Translations under genes and position numbers: made by a program
The notes under the pieces: model-generated
What the model saw: only the letters and a program-made list of their open reading frames with translations
The model's database searches: none
What the model was told of the DNA's origin: nothing
Assembly (NCBI GenBank): GCA_036511595.1
Contig: DATCBY010000027.1
Span: 1 to 64,000 of the forward strand
Direction: 5' to 3'
Length of the DNA: 64,000 nt
Source of the DNA: DASZQY01 sp036511595
Lineage (GTDB): Bacteria > Pseudomonadota > Alphaproteobacteria > Rhizobiales > Kaistiaceae
In this document: positions 1 through 7,378 of the stretch, one piece after another
How the letters are laid out: every line of letters starts with the position of its first letter
Numbering within the stretch: position 1 is the first letter of the stretch

Positions 1-1
1 G

Positions 2-442
2 GAAACGGCGTTTCGCATTGAAGTTGACCTCGGCGAGGCGGTCGAGGTCGGGCGGACGCCGTATGGCGGGCGGCGGGTGGTTGAGATCCTGGCAGGGCGC
101 GTGAGCGGGGCGCGCCGCGCCGGCATCGTTGTTTCCGGCGGCGCCGACTGGCAGATCCTGCGCGAGGACGGCGTGACCGACATTCAGGCCCGCTATGTGA
201 TCAAGACTGATCACGGCGCGCATGTGCTGGTGCGCAGCGAGGGCCTGCGCCACGGGCCGCCGGGAGTGCTTGACAGGATCGCCGCCGGGGAAGCGGTCGA
301 CTACTCGCTTTACTATTTTCGCACGGTCTTGCGGTTCGAGGCGGCGGCGTCCGAGCTGCAATGGATGAATCGATCGATTTTTGTCGGCCTGGGAAAGCGC
401 GAGCCCCGGTCCGTCAGTCTCGAGGTCCATGAACTGCTTTAG
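2..442 (+). CDS. DUF3237 family protein (5' end outside window)
   Basis: The reading frame is open from base 2, so the start codon lies upstream of the window; the GTG at 77 is internal to the conserved region and not a credible start. The visible 146 residues match the DUF3237 (UPF0311) small beta-barrel family: the G-G-R-R stretch, then SGGADWQILREDGV, and the ARYVIKTDHGAHVLVR strand pair are the typical family blocks. The function of the family is not known. It ends 110 bases before ppk and is probably a separate transcription unit. Confidence 0.75.
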   Translation, partial: ETAFRIEVDLGEAVEVGRTPYGGRRVVEILAGRVSGARRAGIVVSGGADWQILREDGVTDIQARYVIKTDHGAHVLVRSEGLRHGPPGVLDRIAAGEAVDYSLYYFRTVLRFEAAASELQWMNRSIFVGLGKREPRSVSLEVHELL

Positions 443-511
443 GCAGGAACCTGCCGAATGCCGGGTGCCGGGGCTTTGTTGCCCTTAGAAACAAGGACCT
501 AAAAAGGGTTG

Positions 512-531
512 GCGAAATCGTCATATTTCGC
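512..531. promoter_or_regulatory. 7+6+7 inverted repeat upstream of ppk
   Basis: GCGAAAT (512-518), six bases, then ATTTCGC (525-531) form a perfect inverted repeat in an AT-richer patch. It ends 21 bases before the ppk start codon. Size and position fit a dimeric repressor operator overlapping the ppk-ppx promoter. It does not look like a canonical Pho box. The binding protein is unknown; this is inference from symmetry and position only. Confidence 0.45.
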
Positions 532-552
532 GTTTAGGGCTATATTTCCCCT

Positions 553-2778
553 ATGGATTCCGCCAAAGCGTTGCCAGTCATGGACCAGAAGAGTTCGATC
601 ATTTCCGCCGACAATGCGGGCCCCGATGAGACCGGCCGCGCAACGGCGCGGCTGCGGCAGCGTCCCGACCGGTTCATCAACCGGGAACTCTCGTGGCTGC
701 ATTTCAATCGGCGGGTTCTCGAAGAGGCTACCAACCAGCGCCACCCGGTGCTGGAGCGGCTGCGCTTCCTGTCGATCTCGGCCAACAACCTCGACGAATT
801 CTTCATGGTGCGCGTCGCCGGCCTGAAGGGCCAGCAGCGGCTCGGCATTGCCATGATCTCCGACGACGGCCAATCGCTGAGCGAGCAGCTCGCCCATATC
901 GGCGAGGCGGTGACGGCGCTTGCCAACGATCAGCAGGAAGTGTGGGGCACGCTGCTGCCGGCGCTTGGCGAGGCCGGCATCATGCTGATCGACGCGAAGG
1001 ATCTCGCCGACGACGAGCGCAAGTGGTTGGAGGCGCATTTCCTCGACGCGATCTTCCCGGTATTGACGCCGCTTGCCATCGATCCTGCCCATCCGTTCCC
1101 GTTCATCCCGAACCTCGGGCTGACCGTTGCCCTGCAACTCACGCGCAAGACCAGCGGCCAGCACATGACGGCGCTGCTGCGCATCCCCGGCACGCTCGAC
1201 CGTTTCGTGCGCCTGCCTTCCGCCGATGCCGCGCTCGACCGCTTCATCAGTCTCGATCAGGCGGTGACGCTGTTCGTCGGGCGGCTTTTCCCGGGATACA
1301 CCGTGCAGGGCATGGGCGCGTTCCGCGTCGTGCGCGACTCGGACATCGAACTGGAGGAAGAGGCCGAAGACCTGGTGCGCTTCTTCGAGAGCGCGCTGAA
1401 GCGGCGGCGTCGCGGTTCGGTCATTCGGCTTGAGATCGATGCGGCGATGCCGGAGAGCCTCCGCCAGATCGTGGCGGAAGCGCTGTCGGTTTCCGGCGAC
1501 GAGATTTTCCTCGGCCACGGCCTGCTGGCGCTCAACGACCTTTCCCAGATCGCCGGCATCGACCGGCCGGCGCTGAAGTTCCCGGCCTACACGCCGCGCT
1601 TCCCCGAGCGCATCCGCGAGCATAACGGCGACTGCTTCGCCGCCATCCGGGAGAAGGATCTCATCGTCCATCATCCGTACGAATCGTTCGACGTGGTGGT
1701 GCAGTTTCTGCGCCAGGCGGCGTCTGATCCGGACGTGGTGGCAATCAAGCAGACGCTCTATCGCACCTCGAACGACTCGCCGATCGTGCGGGCGCTGGCC
1801 GAGGCGGCCGAAGCCGGCAAGACCGTGACCGCCGTCGTCGAGTTGAAGGCGCGCTTCGACGAGGCGGCCAACATCAAGTGGGCGCGCGACCTGGAGCGGG
1901 CCGGCGTGCAGGTGGTTTACGGCTTCATCGAACTGAAGACCCACGCCAAGCTGTCGCTGGTGGTGCGCCGCGAGACCGGTCAACTCGCCAGCTATGTCCA
2001 CATCGGCACGGGCAACTATCATCCGGTAACGGCGCGTCTCTATACCGACCTGTCGTTTTTTTCGGCCGATCCTGCGATCTCGCGTGATGTCGGACGCATC
2101 TTCAACTACATCACCGGGTACTCCGAGCCGACAACGCTGGAGCGCATGGCGGTGTCGCCGCTGACGCTCAGGGCGCGCATCCTCGAGCTGATAGCGGGCG
2201 AGGTCGCGCACGCCAAGGCCGGCCGCCCCGGCCAGATCTGGATGAAGCTGAATGCGCTCGTCGATGCGCAGATCATCGATGCGCTCTACGATGCCAGCCA
2301 GTCGGGCGTCGACATCGATCTGGTCGTGCGCGGCATCTGCTGCCTGCGGCCGGGCATCGCCGGTCTTTCCGAGCGCATCCGGGTCAAGTCGATCGTCGGG
2401 CGGTTCCTTGAGCACGCGCGCATCTTCTGCTTCGGCAACGGCTTCGGCCTGCCTTCTGACGAGGCAATGGTCTATATCGCCTCCGCCGACATGATGCCGC
2501 GCAACCTCGATCGCCGGGTGGAAGCGATGGTGCCGATCCTCAATCCGACGGTGCACGAACAGGTGCTCGGCCAGATCATGGTCGCCAATTTTTCCGACAA
2601 CCAGCAGAGCTGGCGCGAGCTTTCCGACGGCAGCACGGTACGCATCAAGCCGGCGAAGGGCGAGGCGCCCTTCAACGCCCACGAATACTTCATGACGAAT
2701 CCCAGTCTCTCGGGTCGTGGCAAGTCGCTGAAGACCGATCCGCCCAAACCGCTGCGGCGTCGCGTGAAGGATGCCTGA
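553..2778 (+). CDS. ppk: polyphosphate kinase 1
   Basis: Reversibly transfers the gamma phosphate of ATP onto polyphosphate chains. The 741-residue length fits PPK1. The N-terminal block RFINRELSWLHFN is at about residue 40. The phospho-accepting histidine lies in ELKTHAKLSLV (His464, corresponding to E. coli His435), and the second catalytic histidine in HARIFCFGNG (His621, corresponding to His592). The start ATG at 553 precedes a variable N-terminal tail. The gene overlaps ppx by 8 bases, so synthesis and breakdown of polyphosphate are translationally coupled. An inverted repeat lies just upstream. Confidence 0.97.
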   Translation: MDSAKALPVMDQKSSIISADNAGPDETGRATARLRQRPDRFINRELSWLHFNRRVLEEATNQRHPVLERLRFLSISANNLDEFFMVRVAGLKGQQRLGIAMISDDGQSLSEQLAHIGEAVTALANDQQEVWGTLLPALGEAGIMLIDAKDLADDERKWLEAHFLDAIFPVLTPLAIDPAHPFPFIPNLGLTVALQLTRKTSGQHMTALLRIPGTLDRFVRLPSADAALDRFISLDQAVTLFVGRLFPGYTVQGMGAFRVVRDSDIELEEEAEDLVRFFESALKRRRRGSVIRLEIDAAMPESLRQIVAEALSVSGDEIFLGHGLLALNDLSQIAGIDRPALKFPAYTPRFPERIREHNGDCFAAIREKDLIVHHPYESFDVVVQFLRQAASDPDVVAIKQTLYRTSNDSPIVRALAEAAEAGKTVTAVVELKARFDEAANIKWARDLERAGVQVVYGFIELKTHAKLSLVVRRETGQLASYVHIGTGNYHPVTARLYTDLSFFSADPAISRDVGRIFNYITGYSEPTTLERMAVSPLTLRARILELIAGEVAHAKAGRPGQIWMKLNALVDAQIIDALYDASQSGVDIDLVVRGICCLRPGIAGLSERIRVKSIVGRFLEHARIFCFGNGFGLPSDEAMVYIASADMMPRNLDRRVEAMVPILNPTVHEQVLGQIMVANFSDNQQSWRELSDGSTVRIKPAKGEAPFNAHEYFMTNPSLSGRGKSLKTDPPKPLRRRVKDA

Positions 2779-4315
2779 GCGCCCGCGGAGGCCGGCGGCT
2801 GACGGCAAGCCGGAAGATGCGCCGGGGCGGATCCTCAACGGCGGCCCGGTTGCCATTGTCGACATCGGCTCGAACTCGGTCCGTCTGGTCGTCTACGAGC
2901 ATCTCGGGCGTGCGGCGACGCCGCTGTTCAACGAGAAGGAACTGTGCGGCCTCGGGCGCGGGGTTGCCGCCCGCGGCCGTCTCGACCCGGAGGCCATCGC
3001 CGCGGCGCTCACCGCCATTCGCCGTTTCGTCGCGCTCACCGATCAGATGCGCGCCGCGTCCCTGCATGTTCTGGCCACGGCGGCGGTCCGCGAGGCCTCC
3101 AACGGCGGCGAATTCATAGCGGCGGTCGAGGCGGTCGCCCGCGTCGGCGTGGCGACGCTGACCGGCGGCGAGGAGGCGCGACTGTCGGCGCTGGGCATAC
3201 TCTCCGGATTCGACCGGCCCGACGGGGTTGTGGGCGATCTCGGCGGCGGTAGCCTTGAGGTGGTCGATATCAACGGGTCGAAGATCGGCGATGGCGAGAC
3301 TTTTCCCGTGGGTGGGCTGCGGCTGGAGGGGTCGTCCGACCGCTCGCTGAAGAAGGCCGAGAAAATCGTCAGCGAGGCGCTGGCCGGATCGAAGGTCCTG
3401 GCCAAGGCCGGCAAGCGGCCGTTCTATGCCATCGGGGGCACCTGGCGTTCGCTGGCGCGGCTGCATATGCGGCAGGCGGGCTATCCCCTCCACGTCATGC
3501 ACAACTACGTCATGGCGTCCGGCGAAGCGGCAGACTTCTGCCGCATGGTCGTTCGCCGGGACATCGATTCGATCGACTCGATCGAGGTTGTCTCGCGCAA
3601 TCGCCGGGCGCTCCTGCCGTACGGGGCGGTCGTGCTCGAGCAAGTCATCGCGACGATGAAGCCCTCATCGATCGTGATGTCGGCGTTGGGACTGCGCGAG
3701 GGGCTCCTCTACGATCTTCTCGATACGAAGGAGAAAGCGCGCGACCCGCTGATCGTGGCGTGCGAGGAGCTGGCCTATCTGCGCTCGCGCTCGCCCCGGC
3801 ATGTCGCCGAACTCGGACCCTGGTCGGACATGGCTCTCAAGGCGATCGGCCTCGACGAGACACCCGAGGAAGTGCGCCTGCGCCATGCTGCTTGCCTCCT
3901 CGCCGATATCCACTGGCGGGTCCATCCTGAATATCGCGGCGAGCAGAGCCTGAACCTGATCGCGAACGCGGCCTTCATCGGCATCGACCACCCGGGAAGG
4001 GCCTACCTGGCGCTCGCCAACTTCTATCGCCACGAGGGGCTGATCGATGAGGTGCTGTCGCCGCGCATCCGTGAACTGGCCTCGACCCGCCTGATGGAAC
4101 GAGCGCGGGCGCTCGGGGCGACGCTGCGCGTGGCGCACCTGATCTCCGGAGCAATGCCGGATATCGTACAGCGCACCCGGCTCGAGGCCAAAGGCAAGAC
4201 GCTGACGCTGGTATTGCCCGCCGATCTGGCCCCGCTTGGCGGGGCGAGAGTGCTGCGCCGGCTGGGGCAACTGGGGAAGATCGCCGGACTGGAGCCGGCG
4301 ATCGTGGCGGAATAG
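2771..4315 (+). CDS. ppx: exopolyphosphatase, Ppx/GppA family
   Basis: Releases phosphate processively from polyphosphate ends. The actin-like ATPase fold is visible as the phosphate-1 motif AIVDIGSNSVRLVVYE near the N terminus, ATAAVREASNG, and the phosphate-2 motif GDLGGGSLEVVDI. The 514-residue length gives the two actin-like domains plus the HD-like C-terminal region of long Ppx proteins. A GppA-type activity on pppGpp is possible and cannot be excluded from sequence. It overlaps the end of ppk by 8 bases, the usual ppk-ppx operon. Confidence 0.93.
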   Translation: MPERPRRPAADGKPEDAPGRILNGGPVAIVDIGSNSVRLVVYEHLGRAATPLFNEKELCGLGRGVAARGRLDPEAIAAALTAIRRFVALTDQMRAASLHVLATAAVREASNGGEFIAAVEAVARVGVATLTGGEEARLSALGILSGFDRPDGVVGDLGGGSLEVVDINGSKIGDGETFPVGGLRLEGSSDRSLKKAEKIVSEALAGSKVLAKAGKRPFYAIGGTWRSLARLHMRQAGYPLHVMHNYVMASGEAADFCRMVVRRDIDSIDSIEVVSRNRRALLPYGAVVLEQVIATMKPSSIVMSALGLREGLLYDLLDTKEKARDPLIVACEELAYLRSRSPRHVAELGPWSDMALKAIGLDETPEEVRLRHAACLLADIHWRVHPEYRGEQSLNLIANAAFIGIDHPGRAYLALANFYRHEGLIDEVLSPRIRELASTRLMERARALGATLRVAHLISGAMPDIVQRTRLEAKGKTLTLVLPADLAPLGGARVLRRLGQLGKIAGLEPAIVAE

Positions 4316-4332
4316 GCGGGTTTGATTTTGTC

Positions 4333-4361
4333 GGGAACCTTCCGGCCGCCGCTCCATCTAA
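4333..4361 (+). promoter_or_regulatory. candidate ECF-type promoter of the sigma factor gene
   Basis: GGGAACCTT (4333-4341), 14 bases, then ATCTAA (4356-4361). The same two elements with identical spacing (second box ATCCAA) stand at 5081-5109 before the DUF4142 gene. GGAAC is the classic -35 core for ECF sigma factors. Transcription would start near 4367. That favours the ATG at 4393 (with GGAAG at 4380-4384 as Shine-Dalgarno) over the upstream GTG at 4375. Confidence 0.6.
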
Positions 4362-4392
4362 GGGGATATGCCCCGTGTCGGAAGCCCTGCCG

Positions 4393-5079
4393 ATGCGTAG
4401 CCAAATCGCAGAATCCCTGGATTTCGGCGACCAGGCCACCCTGATTGCCGGCGCCGTCCGCAAGGATGAGGCGGCCGTTCGTGCCATCGTGCGCCTGCAC
4501 AACCAGCGACTCTACCGGATCGCTCGCAGCGTGTTGCGCAATGACAGCGAGGCCGAAGACGCGGTTCAGCAGGCGTATATCCATGCTTTCACCCACCTTG
4601 CCGCATTTCGTGGTGACTCGAAGCTCAGCACCTGGCTGTCGCGCATTGTGCTGAATGAGGCGCTCGGACGACTGCGGAAGCGGGAGTCCACAGTCGACAT
4701 CGATGCGCCCGATATCGAGAGGGAGCTTCAGGCACAGGTGATCCGCTTCCCGGCCGCAAATGCCTTCGCCGATCCCGAGCGAACGCTGGCGCAGCGGCAG
4801 GTGCAGATTCTTTTGGAGCGGGCGATTGACGACCTTCCCGAGCCCTTCCGATTGGTGCTCGTGGCGCGCGTCGTCGAGGAGATGAGCGTTCATGAAACTG
4901 CCGACCTGTTGGGGCTTCAGCCCGCAACCGTGAAGACGCGCCTCCACCGCGCGCGTGCTGCGGTGAAGCAGGCGCTCGAAGCGCAACTCGGACCGGCGTT
5001 GACCAGCGCCTATCCGTTTATGGGGCGTCGCTGCGAACGCATCGCTGATGTGGTGGTCGCGGGTCTCGCCAGGCTCTGA
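4393..5079 (+). CDS. ECF-family RNA polymerase sigma factor
   Basis: Region 2 is clear: RLYRIARSVLRNDSEAEDAVQQAY and then FRGDSKLSTWLSRI for -10 recognition. Region 4 follows as LPEPFRLVLVARVVEEMSVHETADLLGL and TVKTRLHRARAAVK, the helix-turn-helix that reads the -35 box. A roughly 30-residue C-terminal tail carries FMGRRCERIADVV with one cysteine, a conserved-looking extension beyond region 4. ATG 4393 is chosen because it has GGAAG eight bases upstream and leaves room for a leader. GTG 4375, preceded by AAGGGG, is the alternative. No anti-sigma gene is adjacent. It probably drives its own promoter and the DUF4142-cupredoxin operon. Confidence 0.93.
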   Translation: MRSQIAESLDFGDQATLIAGAVRKDEAAVRAIVRLHNQRLYRIARSVLRNDSEAEDAVQQAYIHAFTHLAAFRGDSKLSTWLSRIVLNEALGRLRKRESTVDIDAPDIERELQAQVIRFPAANAFADPERTLAQRQVQILLERAIDDLPEPFRLVLVARVVEEMSVHETADLLGLQPATVKTRLHRARAAVKQALEAQLGPALTSAYPFMGRRCERIADVVVAGLARL

Positions 5080-5080
5080 A

Positions 5081-5109
5081 GGGAACCTTTTTCAGTTCCG
5101 GTGATCCAA
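5081..5109 (+). promoter_or_regulatory. candidate ECF-type promoter of the DUF4142-cupredoxin operon
   Basis: GGGAACCTT (5081-5089), 14 bases, then ATCCAA (5104-5109). It matches the element before the upstream sigma gene in both boxes and spacing. It begins two bases after the sigma stop codon and leaves a leader of about 40 bases before the ATG at 5155. Confidence 0.6.
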
Positions 5110-5154
5110 TGGACACGCGAGGCATCCCGCCTCGGATGCCGAAGGATGAAACCA

Positions 5155-5670
5155 ATGCTCATCAAACTTGGTGCCGTGATCGCAGCCCTGCTGATGATTT
5201 CGGGCGCAGCGGCCGCGGCCGATCTTACCGATCCGCAGATTGCTCACATTGCCTACACCGCCGGTGTCATCGACATCAACGCGGCAAATCTCGCACTGAA
5301 GAAGTCGAAGAATGCCGAGGTGCGCGCCTTCGCTGAAAACATGGTAGCCGACCACACGGCGGTTAACGATCAGGCGCTGGCGCTGCTGAAGAAGCTCAAC
5401 GTCGCGCCGGAAGACAACGACACCAGCAAGGCGCTCGTTGCCGGCGCCGCCGCGAAGGCGGCAGAACTCGGCGCGCTGAACGGGGCGGCTTTCGACAAGG
5501 CCTACGTTGCGAACGAGGTCGCTTACCACAAGACCGTCAACGGCGCGCTCGAAGGCACGCTGATCCCGGCGACCAGCAACGCCGAGCTCAAGGCGCTGCT
5601 CCAGACGGGGCTCAAGATATTCCAGGGCCATCAGCAGCATGCCGAGCATCTTGCCATGACGGTGAAATGA
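5155..5670 (+). CDS. DUF4142 family exported protein
   Basis: A 171-residue protein with a Sec signal peptide (MLIKLGAVIAALLMISGAAAAA) and an all-helical DUF4142 domain of ferritin-like appearance: HIAYTAGVIDINAANLALKKS, then ENMVADHTAVNDQALALLKKL, then a C-terminal EVAYHKTVNGAL and FQGHQQHAEHL pair. Family function is unknown; members often sit in stress or envelope regulons. The ATG at 5155 is chosen because GAAGGA ends eight bases before it. The longer frame from 5101 lacks a signal-peptide start. It overlaps the cupredoxin gene by four bases (ATGA). Confidence 0.88.
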   Translation: MLIKLGAVIAALLMISGAAAAADLTDPQIAHIAYTAGVIDINAANLALKKSKNAEVRAFAENMVADHTAVNDQALALLKKLNVAPEDNDTSKALVAGAAAKAAELGALNGAAFDKAYVANEVAYHKTVNGALEGTLIPATSNAELKALLQTGLKIFQGHQQHAEHLAMTVK

Positions 5671-5999
5671 GCGGCCGTCCGTTCATGGCTCTGCGCACCG
5701 CAATAGTCGCGCTGGCTCTGGCTGCTTCGGCGGCCTCCGCCAGCGCCGCCGAGAACATCGCCGTCACCGTGAAGGGGATGGCGTTCTCGCCAGCAAAGAT
5801 CGAAGCGCACGTGGGCGACACGATCGAATGGACCAACGGAGATTTCGTCACCCACACCGCGACGGCGACCGACAAGTCCTGGGATGTGGTCGTGCCGGCT
5901 GGCAAGAGCGGCACGCTCCTGCTGATCAAGGACGGCACGGTCGATTACTTCTGCCGCTTTCATCCGATGATGAAGGGCACGATCACCGTGGCGAAGTAG
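5667..5999 (+). CDS. cupredoxin (plastocyanin/amicyanin-like), exported
   Basis: A small blue-copper-type electron carrier of the periplasm. A signal peptide covers about residues 1-28. The type-1 copper ligands are all present: His63 in FVTHTATA, Cys96 and His99 in YFCRFHP, and a Met at 101 or 102. The 110-residue length suits the amicyanin/plastocyanin class. The start codon overlaps the DUF4142 stop (ATGA), so the two are co-translated. Partner enzymes are not in the window. A role in copper or oxidative stress under the ECF factor is inferred. Confidence 0.9.
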   Translation: MSGRPFMALRTAIVALALAASAASASAAENIAVTVKGMAFSPAKIEAHVGDTIEWTNGDFVTHTATATDKSWDVVVPAGKSGTLLLIKDGTVDYFCRFHPMMKGTITVAK

Positions 6000-6005
6000 C
6001 CGCGA

Positions 6006-7154
6006 CTACTTCTCTATCGCCACGACATGATTGTGGTCGACAGCCAGCGCCAGCTTGCCGCGTTTCAGGCGAAGCGCCGTCTCGCCGAAGAGTTCGCGGC
6101 GCCAGCCGGTCAGCGCCGGCACTTCGGCGGCATCGTCGGCAGCAATTGCCTCAAGGTCGTCGACGGTGGCGATGATCTTCGAGGCGACGCCGTGGCTTTC
6201 GCTGATCATCTTGAGCAGCACCTTGAGCAGATCGACGGCGGCGCCGTTGCCGTTGGTCGGCGGGCGGTGCTTGGGAACCTTGGGCAACTGGTCGCGCGGC
6301 AGGTCGAGGGCGTGGCGGACGGCGCCAAGGATTTCCTCGGCGGCGCGCGAGCGCTCGAAGCCGCGCGGAATGGTGCGCAGTTGGCCCAAGGCGGCGGCGG
6401 TGGTCGGCTGCTGGGCGGCGATCTCGTAGATGGCGTCGTCCTTGAGGACGCGGCCGCGCGGGACGTCGCGGGACTGCGCCTCGCGCTCGCGCCAGGCGGC
6501 GATGCCCTGCAGGACCGCCAGCTCCGAGGGCTTGCGGACGCGGAGCTTCAGCCGCTTCCAGGCGAGTTCCGGCTCCATCTGGTAGGTGTCGGGCGAGGTG
6601 AGGACCTCCATTTCCTCGCGCACCCATTCGGTGCGGTTCTGCTCGGCAAGACGCTGGGCGAGGGCGGTGTAAACGTCGCGGAGGTGGGTGACGTCAGCGA
6701 GCGCGTATTCCGTCTGGCGCTCGGACAGCGGCCGGCGGCTCCAGTCGGTGAAGCGGGAGGATTTGTCGATCTTCTCGCCGGTCAGCCGCTGGACGAGCTG
6801 GTCGTAGCTGATCGAGTCGCCAAAGCCGCAGACCATGGCCGCGACCTGCGTGTCGAAGACGGGGTGGGGGATCAGGCCGCCGAGATGGAAGACGATTTCG
6901 ATGTCCTGGCGGGCAGCGTGAAAAACCTTGATGATTTTCTCATTCTTCATCAGCTTGAAGAATGGATCGAGCTCGAGGTCGGGTGACATGGCGTCGATCA
7001 TGACCGCCTCGTCCGGGCTCGCCACCTGGATGACGCAGAGCTTCGGCCAGTAGGTCGTTTCCCGCATAAATTCCGTATCGACGGTGATGCTGTCGAATCG
7101 CGCAAAACGCTTGGCTGCGGCCGCCAGTTCCGCGGTCGTCGTGATGATTGTCAT
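6006..7154 (-). CDS. rnd: ribonuclease D
   Basis: 3'-5' exoribonuclease that trims tRNA and other stable RNA. The DEDDy exonuclease motifs are present: VDTEFMRE (Exo I, Asp26/Glu28), FHAARQDIEIV (Exo II) and YALADVTHLRDVY (Exo III). The HRDC domain follows (SELAVLQGIAAWREREAQ, RGRVLKDDAIYEIA). The 382-residue length is typical. It is divergent from aspS, with about 220 bases between the two starts, and its stop lies 6 bases from the convergent cupredoxin stop. Confidence 0.95.
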   Translation of the reverse strand: MTIITTTAELAAAAKRFARFDSITVDTEFMRETTYWPKLCVIQVASPDEAVMIDAMSPDLELDPFFKLMKNEKIIKVFHAARQDIEIVFHLGGLIPHPVFDTQVAAMVCGFGDSISYDQLVQRLTGEKIDKSSRFTDWSRRPLSERQTEYALADVTHLRDVYTALAQRLAEQNRTEWVREEMEVLTSPDTYQMEPELAWKRLKLRVRKPSELAVLQGIAAWREREAQSRDVPRGRVLKDDAIYEIAAQQPTTAAALGQLRTIPRGFERSRAAEEILGAVRHALDLPRDQLPKVPKHRPPTNGNGAAVDLLKVLLKMISESHGVASKIIATVDDLEAIAADDAAEVPALTGWRRELFGETALRLKRGKLALAVDHNHVVAIEK

Positions 7155-7378
7155 GCCCTCTTCATAGCCCGCGATCCGCCCCTTGTCGCTATCGCGGGAC
7201 CAGCGAGGGCGCGAAATTTTGACTCATCCTGAGCGTTTCTAGTTGGGGCTTGTTACCGATCGGCCACACCCCCTCCGGAAAGCGCGGCATCCTTGACAAC
7301 GACCGATGCGCATGCGCTTTTCCGCCCGCCTGAACGGCGATTTTCGGCTCCGATTCCGGCCTTTTCCAAGGTATTTCC

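Noticed and set aside
499..2865. A 788-codon open frame antisense to ppk
   Set aside because: GC-rich coding DNA gives long open antisense frames. The translated protein is Arg/His/Asp-rich without domains, while ppk on the plus strand is unmistakable.
6273..6282. A third GGGAACCTT copy
   Set aside because: It lies inside the rnd coding region, and no ATCYAA occurs 14 bases downstream.
7293..7321. TTGACA upstream of aspS as a promoter
   Set aside because: The -35 box is perfect, but at 16-18 bases spacing there is only GCTTTT, a poor -10. Not strong enough to list.
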